A model generated the notes under the pieces. It saw only the letters and a list, made by a program, of their open reading frames with translations. It was not told the DNA's origin and did no database searches. The translations under genes and the position numbers were made by a program. Source: JASFQI01 sp050115555 (GTDB lineage: Bacteria > Desulfobacterota > DSM-4660 > Desulfatiglandales > HGW-15). From it: 11,159 bases of DNA. Shown one piece after another: positions 1 through 6,145 of the stretch (the stretch's first letter is position 1; every line of letters starts with the position of its first letter). Location of the stretch: NCBI GenBank assembly GCA_050115555.1, contig JASFQI010000146.1, positions 1-11,159 on the forward strand. Direction: 5' to 3'.

Positions 1-1484
1 AGGTCCAGAGGGCCTTGCTGGCCATGGCGGGGGTGTTGGACCCCGCCGTCCTCATCCTGGACGAGCCGACTTCCGCGCTGGATGCCTTGAGTAAAGGCAT
101 CGTGGCGCGGGTGATCCGCGAGGCTGGGGCTCGCGGAAAGGCCGTTCTGCTGATCACCCATGATCTGGAGTTCGCAGTTCATCAGGCGGACCACATGGCC
201 GTGCTTTACCTCGGGCAGGTTCTGGAGACCCTCCCGCCGGAGGATCTCCTCTCTCGCCCGCTTCACCCGTATACCCTGGCCCTGGGCCGATCCTACCCGG
301 CCATGGACACGGTGCGGGACCTGGGCGGTATTCGCGGAGACGCGTTCTATCGCCTCGTTCACCGCCACGACACGGAAAACGGGGAACATTCCGTACACTC
401 CCACATTCAGATTCCCGGGTCCTCTCACCGGGACGGGCACGCCCCTCCCACGGGATGCCTTTTTCAAAACCGCTGCACCCAGGCCGTTCCGGCCTGCAGC
501 AGCGGGAGGATTCCCCTGGAAGAGGTCGAGGGGCATGGTGTGCGGTGCCTGCGGCACGGGATTGTGAACCTCCTGGAGCTGCGTAATGTGACCAAGGCCT
601 ACGACAGCGTGCTCGCCGTGAAGGACGTGGACCTGGAGGTCAAGGCCGGAGAGGTCCTGGCTCTGGTGGGAGAGACTGGATCGGGCAAGACCACCCTGGC
701 CATGACCGCGGCAGGCGCGCTTCGTCAGGATCAAGGGCAGCGCTTCTTCGACGGGCAGGACATGGACGGGTGGATCGCACGGGATTATCGGTCGCTGGCA
801 CGCCGCGTGGGAGTGATTTACCAGAACCCGTCCGAATCCGTCAGTCACCGGTTCACGGTGTTCGACGCCGTGGCTGAACCGCTTCGGATCCACGGCTTCG
901 GGAAAAACCGGTCCGAAAGGACGGATCAAGTCCGGCGGGTACTCTCCGATGTGCACCTCTCAACGGATCCGGCCTTTCTCGAGCGCTACCCCCATGAGCT
1001 CAACATGGGGGCGATCCAGCGTGTGTGCCTGGCCAGAGCCCTGGTTCTCTCCCCCGTGTTCCTGGCGGCGGATGAGCCCACCAGCTCGCTGGACCCGAGC
1101 GTCCAGGCCAAGGTCATGAAGCTTCTCCTGGAACTCCAGACCGAGCGAGGTCTCACGATGCTCTTCGTGACCCATGACATCGGCCTGGCTCGAAAGATCA
1201 GCGACCGGATCGCCGTGATGCTGGCCGGCCGCATCGTGGAGTTGGGCCCGGCCTCGGCAATCATGAAGGATCCCCGCCATCCCTACACCCGACTTCTCCT
1301 GGAGAGTGCCTCCGGGCGGCACGTAGAGCCACGGATCGGGGAAAGCGATGCCGAGGGTGTCAGCGGGTGCGCGTTTGCGCCCCGCTGCCCCTCCCGTCTC
1401 GATCGATGCCTCACCGAGTGTCCTGTGCTTCAGGCGCAAAGCGGCCGTGAGGTCGCCTGCCATGCATCGGGTCCTGCCGAATAG
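1..1484 (+). CDS. Fused dual ATP-binding subunit of an Opp/Dpp-class ABC importer (5' partial)
   Basis: This ATPase would energise import of peptides, nickel or a related solute through a membrane permease not in the window. The frame is open at the left edge, where codons read VQRALLAMA, the end of a first ABC signature, so the gene starts upstream. Half 1 has Walker B (DEP at 60-68), an H-loop His (159-161), an HPY motif and a Cys-rich tail (GCLFQNRC, later RCLRH). Half 2 begins near 565 and has Walker A GETGSGKT (669-692), Walker B Asp-Glu (1071-1076), an H-loop His (1173-1175), a second HPY motif and a second Cys-rich tail (GCAFAPRC). Such tails are typical of oligopeptide/dipeptide/nickel ATPases, and DppD-DppF fusions are known (YejF and GsiA types). 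Two oddities are a His-rich stretch at about 351-450 and a signature reading LNMGAIQR (999-1022) instead of LSGGQ. The substrate cannot be told from the sequence. Confidence 0.9.
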   Translation, partial: VQRALLAMAGVLDPAVLILDEPTSALDALSKGIVARVIREAGARGKAVLLITHDLEFAVHQADHMAVLYLGQVLETLPPEDLLSRPLHPYTLALGRSYPAMDTVRDLGGIRGDAFYRLVHRHDTENGEHSVHSHIQIPGSSHRDGHAPPTGCLFQNRCTQAVPACSSGRIPLEEVEGHGVRCLRHGIVNLLELRNVTKAYDSVLAVKDVDLEVKAGEVLALVGETGSGKTTLAMTAAGALRQDQGQRFFDGQDMDGWIARDYRSLARRVGVIYQNPSESVSHRFTVFDAVAEPLRIHGFGKNRSERTDQVRRVLSDVHLSTDPAFLERYPHELNMGAIQRVCLARALVLSPVFLAADEPTSSLDPSVQAKVMKLLLELQTERGLTMLFVTHDIGLARKISDRIAVMLAGRIVELGPASAIMKDPRHPYTRLLLESASGRHVEPRIGESDAEGVSGCAFAPRCPSRLDRCLTECPVLQAQSGREVACHASGPAE

Positions 1485-1655
1485 TGAAAAGGAATATTTT
1501 CCTGTTCATCCGTCCCCTCCTTTATCGGTGAACTCAGCGGATAGGCGGGAAATTCAACCTCTCCCATTTCTCTGCGCTTTCTGCGGTCAAAAATGTCGTC
1601 GCATTATTGAAAGGCTTTACGCCGGCAGCCCAATGAAATATTTGGAATCATCGCG

Positions 1656-1684
1656 TTGACAAAAACCGATGAGGGAGGCATATT
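1656..1684 (+). promoter_or_regulatory. Sigma70-type promoter for the wtp operon
   Basis: A perfect -35 box TTGACA (1656-1661) is followed after 17 bp by CATATT (1679-1684), which matches 4 of 6 positions of TATAAT. Transcription would start near 1691, leaving a leader of about 75 nt before wtpA. The box sequence and spacing are read directly; promoter activity is inferred. Confidence 0.6.
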
Positions 1685-1703
1685 GATGTCAATTATGTCA
1701 TTT
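1682..1703 (+). promoter_or_regulatory. Candidate operator over the wtp promoter start site
   Basis: Two adjacent 9-mers, ATGTCAATT (1686-1694) and ATGTCATTT (1695-1703), form a near-perfect tandem repeat. The first overlaps an inverted repeat ATTGA-TG-TCAAT (1682-1693). The block covers the end of the -10 box and the expected start of transcription, where a repressor would act. Tungstate uptake operons are commonly repressed by an oxyanion-sensing regulator, but I cannot match these repeats to a named binding motif. Confidence 0.35.
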
Positions 1704-1765
1704 TTGATCGAACTTAGCGTTTGACGGCGGAGGCCGCTGAACGGAAGGTTGCAGAAAGGAGCTGT

Positions 1766-2746
1766 ATGATGAGAAAGAGAATCGCTGCATGTATCACCGT
1801 GGTGTTCGCTTTGGGTCTGGTTCTTGCCGGCCCCATCCAGGCCGGTTCCAGTGGAAAGCTGATCATTTTTCATGCGGGAAGCCTGTCCGTACCCATGGAA
1901 AAGATGGAAAAGACTTTTGAGGCGGAGAACACCGACACGGATGTCCTTCGGGAAGCGGGGGGTAGTACGAAAATGGCCCGGCTCATTTCCGAGGTGGGCA
2001 AACCGGCCGACATTATGGCCTCGGCCGATTACAAGGTCATCGACAACAATCTGATCCCGAATCACGCTTCATGGAACATCCGCTTCGCCACCAATCAGCT
2101 CGTCCTGACATATACGGACCAGAGCCGGTACGCTGATCAGATCACGGCGGACAACTGGTACGAGATCCTTCAGAAAAAGGACGTCGTGTGGGGGCACTCG
2201 GACCCGAACCTGGATCCCTGCGGGTACCGCAGCCTCATGGTCCTTCAGTTGGCCGAGCGTTTCTACGGCATCGACGGGCTTTACGAGTCCCTGCTGGCCA
2301 ACCGTCCCGAGAAAAACATCCGGCCCAAATCCGTGGAGCTGGTCAATCTCCTCAAGACGGGCAACATGGACTATGCGTGGGAGTACCTCTCCGTGGCGGT
2401 TCAACACGGGTTGAAGTACGTCAAGCTGAACGATCACATCAACCTGGGAAACTACACCTACGACAACATGTATGCCCTGGCCGAGGTCCGCGTGACCGGG
2501 AAGAAGCCCGGGACATGGATCACCAAGAAGGGAAAGTCCTGCACCTACGGGGTGACCATGATCAATGACGCAGCCAATGCGGAAGCGGCGATTCGTTTCC
2601 TCAAGTACATGCTGGATCCGCAGGGCGGCTTGAAGATCCTCGACGAGATGGGGCAACCCCCGTTCGTTCCGGCCCGTGTATCGTCCAAGGAGGCGCGTGA
2701 TGCCCTGCCTGCCGCATTGCAGCCCCTGGTCGAGGTTCGGAACTGA
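1766..2746 (+). CDS. wtpA: Tungstate ABC transporter substrate-binding protein WtpA
   Basis: Exported or membrane-anchored protein that captures tungstate (and possibly molybdate) and delivers it to WtpB. It is 326 aa. Residues 1-26 form a signal peptide: MMRKR, a hydrophobic core, then a likely cut after PIQA. The mature protein opens with LIIFHAGSLSVP, the hallmark of the ModA/WtpA fold. The stretches ADIMASADY, LDPCGYRSLMVLQLAE, KSVELVNLLKTG and DYAWEYLSVAVQHGLKY closely follow archaeal WtpA. By comparison with the archaeal structures, Asp150 (in DPCGYRS) and Glu206 (in WEYLS) should be the extra carboxylate ligands that make the oxyanion site six-coordinate, a WtpA trait that ModA lacks. 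ATG 1766 or ATG 1769 could start it; AAGGAG at 1756-1761 lies 4 and 7 nt upstream respectively. An open frame extends back to a TTG at 1721, but that would displace the signal peptide. It is first in wtpABC. Confidence 0.93.
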   Translation: MMRKRIAACITVVFALGLVLAGPIQAGSSGKLIIFHAGSLSVPMEKMEKTFEAENTDTDVLREAGGSTKMARLISEVGKPADIMASADYKVIDNNLIPNHASWNIRFATNQLVLTYTDQSRYADQITADNWYEILQKKDVVWGHSDPNLDPCGYRSLMVLQLAERFYGIDGLYESLLANRPEKNIRPKSVELVNLLKTGNMDYAWEYLSVAVQHGLKYVKLNDHINLGNYTYDNMYALAEVRVTGKKPGTWITKKGKSCTYGVTMINDAANAEAAIRFLKYMLDPQGGLKILDEMGQPPFVPARVSSKEARDALPAALQPLVEVRN

Positions 2747-2765
2747 TCCCGAAAGCACGTTTGCT

Positions 2766-2792
2766 CCGGGCGGGACGCTGAGTCCCGCCCGG
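2766..2792 (+). promoter_or_regulatory. Strong stem-loop between wtpA and wtpB
   Basis: The arms CCGGGCGGGAC (2766-2776) and GTCCCGCCCGG (2782-2792) pair perfectly over 11 bp around the loop GCTGA. No T-run follows, so it is not a standard intrinsic terminator. It ends 11 nt before the wtpB start codon, and its 3' arm lies where a ribosome-binding site would be. Likely roles are protecting the 3' end of the abundant wtpA message or lowering wtpB translation. The structure is seen directly; the role is inferred. Confidence 0.7.
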
Positions 2793-2803
2793 GTGTCTCC
2801 TCT

Positions 2804-3595
2804 ATGAAGCCATCACGAGATACCCTGTTTTTTGCGCTCCTGTTCTTTGTGAGCCTGCCCCTGGTGCTCCTTGTCGTCCTCCCCCTCACACGCATGCTCA
2901 CGCAGCCGGGGCTGGCGGATCTCTGGGAGGCGATCGCCGATCCGGTCGTGCTGCGGGCCCTTGCCCGGAGTGTGGGGACCTCCCTGGCCGCCGCCGGGAT
3001 TTGTCTGGTTTTCGGCACACCGCTCGCCTATGTCCTCGCCAGAAAGGAGTTCCCGGGCAAACGGCTGGTCGAAGGCATCGTGGACCTGCCCATTATGATC
3101 CCCCATCCCGTCATCGGGATTGCCATCCTCAGCCTGGCCGGGAGGAACCATCCCCTGGGGCAGTTTCTGAGCAGTCTGGGCATTCAGGTCATGGGGACCT
3201 ACTGGGGGATCATCTCTGTGCTCGCCTTTGTGGGCCTGCCCTTTTTCGTGAACACGACCAAGGCCGGGTTCGAGTCCGTACCCACCCGCCTGGAGAAGGC
3301 TTCTCGAAGTCTGGGCGCTGGGGTGGGACACACGCTGTTTCGAATCACGCTGCCCATGAGCTGGCCCCACATCGTTCTGGGCATGATCATGTGCACGGCT
3401 CGCGCCATCAGCGAGTTCGGGGCCATTGTCATCGTGGCCTACCATCCCATGACCGCGCCTGTGCTCATCTATGAACGCTTCACTGCTTACGGGCTCCGGT
3501 ACTCTCAGCCCATTTGTGTCTGGTTGATCGTGATCTCGTTTCTTCTTTTCGTGGGAATGCGCTTTGTGTCCCGGTACCGGAGGGTAGAGGCGTGA
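2804..3595 (+). CDS. wtpB: Tungstate ABC transporter permease WtpB
   Basis: Inner-membrane channel subunit for tungstate, 263 aa. About six hydrophobic segments are visible, near residues 9-29, 55-77, 95-113, 134-150, 187-212 and 237-253. The cytoplasmic EAA loop that docks on the ATPase is clear at 163-184: EKASRSLGAG followed by the I-x-LP ending (RITLP). The segment PIMIPHPVIGIAIL is typical of ModB/WtpB permeases. ATG 2804 is preceded by no convincing Shine-Dalgarno sequence, only GGGTG inside or next to the stem-loop's 3' arm. Translation may therefore be weak or regulated by that structure. The gene sits 57 bp after wtpA, and its stop overlaps the wtpC start by 3 bases (GTG/TGA within GTGA). 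Confidence 0.92.
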   Translation: MKPSRDTLFFALLFFVSLPLVLLVVLPLTRMLTQPGLADLWEAIADPVVLRALARSVGTSLAAAGICLVFGTPLAYVLARKEFPGKRLVEGIVDLPIMIPHPVIGIAILSLAGRNHPLGQFLSSLGIQVMGTYWGIISVLAFVGLPFFVNTTKAGFESVPTRLEKASRSLGAGVGHTLFRITLPMSWPHIVLGMIMCTARAISEFGAIVIVAYHPMTAPVLIYERFTAYGLRYSQPICVWLIVISFLLFVGMRFVSRYRRVEA

Positions 3596-4686
3596 TCAAG
3601 GTCCAGAATTTCGAGGTTCGGGTTCCCGATTTTCGCCTTCAATCCATTTCCCTCGATGTTGGACCGGAGGATGTCTTCGCGCTGATCGGTCCCACGGGAT
3701 CGGGAAAATCCTTGCTCCTCGAGGGGATTGCGGGTCTGGTTCCGGCGGCAAAAGGGAGCGTGCAAATCGGTGGTGTGGACGTGACCCATCATCCCCCCGA
3801 GACCCGGGGGCTGGGGCTCGTGTATCAGGACACGGCGCTGTTTCCGCACCTGAGCGTTCGCGAAAACATCCTGTACGGAACGAGGTATCACGAGCTGGAC
3901 GCCCCCACCGTGCGGAGCCGTTTCGACCGCTTCGTCCGTCGCCTGGATCTGGAGAACCTTCTGGATCGGTCCCCGGTCCGGTTGAGTGGCGGTGAAAAGC
4001 AGCGCGTGGCCCTGGCCCGTGCCCTCATGCTTCAGCCCAGGGCCCTGCTCCTGGACGAACCCATATCTTCCCTGGATCCCTTGTTCCGGGACGCCATTCG
4101 AGAGCTCCTGCGGTCTCTCCACGAGGAACTGCATATTCCGTTCATCCTGGTTTCGCACAACTTTTCCGAGGTGCTCTATCTTGCGAATCGGGGGGCCATC
4201 CTTCGAGGGGGACGGATCGAGCAAAGAGGAACCATCCGGGCCCTTTTCGAACGGCCGGAAACCCCGTTTGTGGCAAGGTTTGTAGGCATGCAGAATCTTT
4301 GGAGATGCAGTGCCCGAGAAGGGTGGGCCCGAGTGGGGGATCTGAAGATTCGGCTGAACGGGCCGGCCGTCCAGGGAGACGATGTCTTCCTGGCCCTTCG
4401 GCCGGAAGACATCGAGTGGGTGAGGGAAAACGCCAACGAGTACGACAACGTTTTTCAAGGGCGTGTGATGGACCTGGACGGGAGGGGATTCTACGTTCGC
4501 GTGGCACTGGACGTTCACGGCGTCCGTTTTTCCGCATTCTGGATGCGCCACGTCGTAAGCCGTCACAGCCTGGAAACCGGCCAGGTCGTCCGAATCGGGT
4601 TCTCTTCCGAATCGCTCCATACGATGCGGGTGGATGAAAATCCGATCACGGGCGAAGGGGCACCGGACGGAGCACGGGCCCTTTGA
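3592..4686 (+). CDS. wtpC: Tungstate ABC transporter ATP-binding protein WtpC
   Basis: ATPase that drives tungstate uptake through WtpB, 364 aa. It starts with GTG 3592 inside the wtpB stop region (GTGA). GGAGGG at 3579-3584, 7 nt upstream, supports this start over the in-frame ATG at 3514, which lies inside wtpB. Motifs in order are Walker A GPTGSGKS (33-40), Q-loop VYQDTALFP, signature LSGGEKQ (131-137), Walker B with Asp155-Glu156 in LLLDEP, and H-loop His189. From about residue 235 follows a C-terminal domain of the TOBE/MOP kind (ALRPEDIEWV and FQGRVMDLDGRGFYVRV), as in ModC/WtpC, where it can bind oxyanion and regulate transport. The family name rests mainly on its partners WtpA and WtpB; by itself it could be called ModC-like. 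Confidence 0.9.
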   Translation: MIKVQNFEVRVPDFRLQSISLDVGPEDVFALIGPTGSGKSLLLEGIAGLVPAAKGSVQIGGVDVTHHPPETRGLGLVYQDTALFPHLSVRENILYGTRYHELDAPTVRSRFDRFVRRLDLENLLDRSPVRLSGGEKQRVALARALMLQPRALLLDEPISSLDPLFRDAIRELLRSLHEELHIPFILVSHNFSEVLYLANRGAILRGGRIEQRGTIRALFERPETPFVARFVGMQNLWRCSAREGWARVGDLKIRLNGPAVQGDDVFLALRPEDIEWVRENANEYDNVFQGRVMDLDGRGFYVRVALDVHGVRFSAFWMRHVVSRHSLETGQVVRIGFSSESLHTMRVDENPITGEGAPDGARAL

Positions 4687-4747
4687 TGAGGGTTAGAGGG
4701 GGAGGGATGATGTCGAGCGCGGGCCTGAACCCGATTTTGGTCCCGGG

Positions 4748-5677
4748 TCAGCCGTCATTGGCGGCCAGTTTCAGGGAGACAAAAGCGTCTGCCAGGCCTC
4801 TGCGTCTCAGATACTTGAGGTAGTTCTGCTCCGGGTCATCCAGAATGCGTTGAAGATAGGAGAGGTTCCGCTCGATGGCCTCGGCATAGAGATCGTGATC
4901 GATCTCCCAGCGGTCCCGGAAGTGGGGACGGGCAAAGCAATCCACACCGTTGAGTTCGTGTTTTATCTTGTCCCGTGTAACCTCGTAATAGGTGAGCGTC
5001 TTTCGAAGCAGGTCCAGTTCATCCTCGAACTCAGAGATGAAAGCTTCTTCAAATTCACGGTAGAGAAACAGGAGCTTTTCCAGGTAGATTCGGCTCGCCA
5101 TCTGTCCGAGCAGGTCTGCGACACCCAGCATGTTTCCAACGATGTGCTCATCATCCGTCTCGTCATCCAGTTGTTCGAGGTTGGCTTCGGGATCGGTGTG
5201 CCGGATCATGTTCCGGCACACGAGGATCTCCTCGGGGGTCAGCCCTCGGCCGGGAAGGTGCTCTTTCATGAAATCGGCGCCGCGGCTGACGTGAATGTAG
5301 GTGTACTTGGCGCCCGTTCCCGCATCATCATCCTCTTGTTGTATGTAGCCGATGTCGTGCATCAGGGCCGTAACCAGACCGAGGACGACGCTCTTCGGGT
5401 CAAGGGGTCGGCCGCTGACGTGCGCGCCGTGTATGAGGCGTGCCAGTGCGAGAAAGGTGTCCATTGTGTGCTCGAGGTCATGGTAGACGGTATTGCATGC
5501 CTTGTACCCGGGGTACTCTCCGCGAAAGATGCGCACGACGTCCCCATGGACGGCTACAATCGGCCGGGTGTCGATGGAGGCCGACATCATGGCGACGACG
5601 ACGAGCGCCTCCTCGAGGGCGGGACCCGGTCTCGAGGTATCTACGAGCTGTGCGAGCTGAACGGGACTCTGTTCCAC
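4748..5677 (-). CDS. HD-domain metal-dependent phosphohydrolase, phosphodiesterase-like
   Basis: Cytoplasmic HD-superfamily enzyme, 309 aa from the start chosen here. Candidate metal ligands are His66 and His70 in YHDLEHTMD, His107-Asp108 in ALMHDIGY, His129 in IHVSRG, His160 in IRHTD and Asp188 in VADLLGQ. The YHxxxH-xx-D arrangement followed by an HD box resembles class I cyclic-nucleotide phosphodiesterases (YHNxxHAxDV), but the PDE-specific HDxxHxG box is absent. Its substrate is therefore open: a cyclic nucleotide, (p)ppGpp or a nucleotide monophosphate are all possible. GTG 5677 is preferred because GGAG lies 6 nt upstream and because the predicted promoter spans 5710-5737. A longer form from TTG 5731 (327 aa) has no ribosome-binding site and would start within that promoter. 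The gene converges on wtpC. Confidence 0.75.
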   Translation of the reverse strand: MEQSPVQLAQLVDTSRPGPALEEALVVVAMMSASIDTRPIVAVHGDVVRIFRGEYPGYKACNTVYHDLEHTMDTFLALARLIHGAHVSGRPLDPKSVVLGLVTALMHDIGYIQQEDDDAGTGAKYTYIHVSRGADFMKEHLPGRGLTPEEILVCRNMIRHTDPEANLEQLDDETDDEHIVGNMLGVADLLGQMASRIYLEKLLFLYREFEEAFISEFEDELDLLRKTLTYYEVTRDKIKHELNGVDCFARPHFRDRWEIDHDLYAEAIERNLSYLQRILDDPEQNYLKYLRRRGLADAFVSLKLAANDG

Positions 5678-5709
5678 GGTCCACTCCAAAAGTTGATGTA
5701 GCCACCTAA

Positions 5710-5737
5710 AGCATAGCTCTTTCAAAAGCAATCACAA
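5710..5737 (-). promoter_or_regulatory. Predicted promoter of the HD-domain gene
   Basis: On the minus strand, TTGTGA (5737-5732, 4/6 match to the -35 box) is followed after 16 bp by TATGCT (5715-5710, 4/6 match to the -10 box). Transcription would start near 5703, giving a leader of about 26 nt to GTG 5677. Both boxes are imperfect, as expected for an activator-dependent promoter, and a CRP-type site lies just upstream. Confidence 0.45.
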
Positions 5738-5755
5738 TGAACCATTTCACTCCGG

Positions 5756-5777
5756 CGATGTGAAACATGTCACATCG
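5756..5777. promoter_or_regulatory. Perfect CRP-type operator (TGTGA-N6-TCACA)
   Basis: The arms CGATGTGA (5756-5763) and TCACATCG (5770-5777) are perfect 8-bp inverted repeats with a 6-bp spacer. The core is exactly the TGTGA-N6-TCACA consensus of CRP. Its centre (5766.5) lies about 63 bp before the predicted start of the HD-gene transcript, matching the -61.5 class I position, and about 380 bp before the CRP-family gene. The site is seen directly; binding by the neighbouring regulator is inferred from its recognition helix. Confidence 0.7.
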
Positions 5778-6145
5778 AAAATCCGACCGTTTCGAGACGT
5801 CTCGGTCTCGTTGACAGCTATGAGGAGATGGGCTAGGCTAGTTTCCATCCAGAAACGGCTATTTTTCGCAATCTCATCGTCAATCTTCAGGATTCCTTGT
5901 GCGAAGTACTGAAGTACGTCTCCGCGTAATCCCTCGATTTCCTTGATTTTGCGAAAAATCTCTCGTTTCTGAATTGGAAACTTGCAAGTGCCCGAAAAAC
6001 ATTTCTGGACGTGCACTAGGCTGGTTTCAATCTCTTTTCTATCAAGCGCACTCGAGCCCCCTGCCCCTGCAAGGATTGGAGCGGGCAGGATCCGGGCACG
6101 AATCGCGCCTAACCACGATTCGCCCCTCCAAAGGGTCCCGGCGCC
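5778..6145. other. Divergent region with no firm gene; weak minus-strand ORF
   Basis: This is the rest of the divergent region between the HD gene and the CRP-family gene, lower in GC than its flanks. No gene is convincing. On the minus strand, GTG 6016 to the stop at 5747 could encode 89 aa with a plausible helical, charged composition (REIFRKIKEIEG, then WMETSLAHLLIAVNETE). It has no good Shine-Dalgarno sequence and its third-position GC is unlike that of the neighbours. It contains a repeat: ETSLVHV and ETSLAHL are encoded by similar 17-mers at 5835-5851 and 6017-6033 on the plus strand. It could be a small gene, a decayed remnant or chance; its end overlaps the CRP-type site. Confidence 0.3.
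6099..6122 (+). repeat. Inverted repeat just upstream of the CRP-family gene
   Basis: CGAATCG (6099-6105) and CGATTCG (6116-6122) are perfect 7-bp inverted repeats separated by 10 bp. GGG before the first arm and CCC after the second can extend the stem across a 2-nt bulge. It sits 23 bp before the start codon, so it could be an operator or a hairpin in the 5' leader. I cannot assign it to a known motif. Confidence 0.45.

Larger units (their letters stand above)
1485..1765. other. Intergenic region upstream of wtpA
   Basis: This 281-bp stretch is less GC-rich than the genes around it. Just after the ABC ATPase stop is a small hairpin at 1486-1507 (arms GAAAAGGAA and TTCCTGTTC, 8 of 9 pairs, loop TATT). 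It could weakly end the upstream transcript but has no clean T-run. I see nothing recognisable from about 1508 to 1655. The wtp promoter and the repeats over its start are listed separately. The predicted leader of about 75 nt contains a short GCGG/CCGC hairpin (1727-1737). I recognise no molybdenum/tungsten-cofactor riboswitch. Confidence 0.5.

Noticed and set aside
3505..4620. Long minus-strand open frame (371 codons) opposite wtpC
   Set aside because: It lies entirely antisense to a well-supported ABC ATPase, its translation resembles no protein, and open antisense frames are common in high-GC genes.
4719..4750. Small hairpins between the convergent wtpC and HD genes
   Set aside because: Competing 4-5 bp stems with no proper T-run on either strand; too weak to call a terminator.
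4850..5701. Plus-strand open frame (283 codons) opposite the HD gene
   Set aside because: The minus-strand frame carries all HD metal-binding motifs and a ribosome-binding site; the plus-strand frame has neither.
5903..5917. Tandem GAAGTAC heptamers
   Set aside because: Only two short copies and no other sign of a binding site or repeat array; probably chance.
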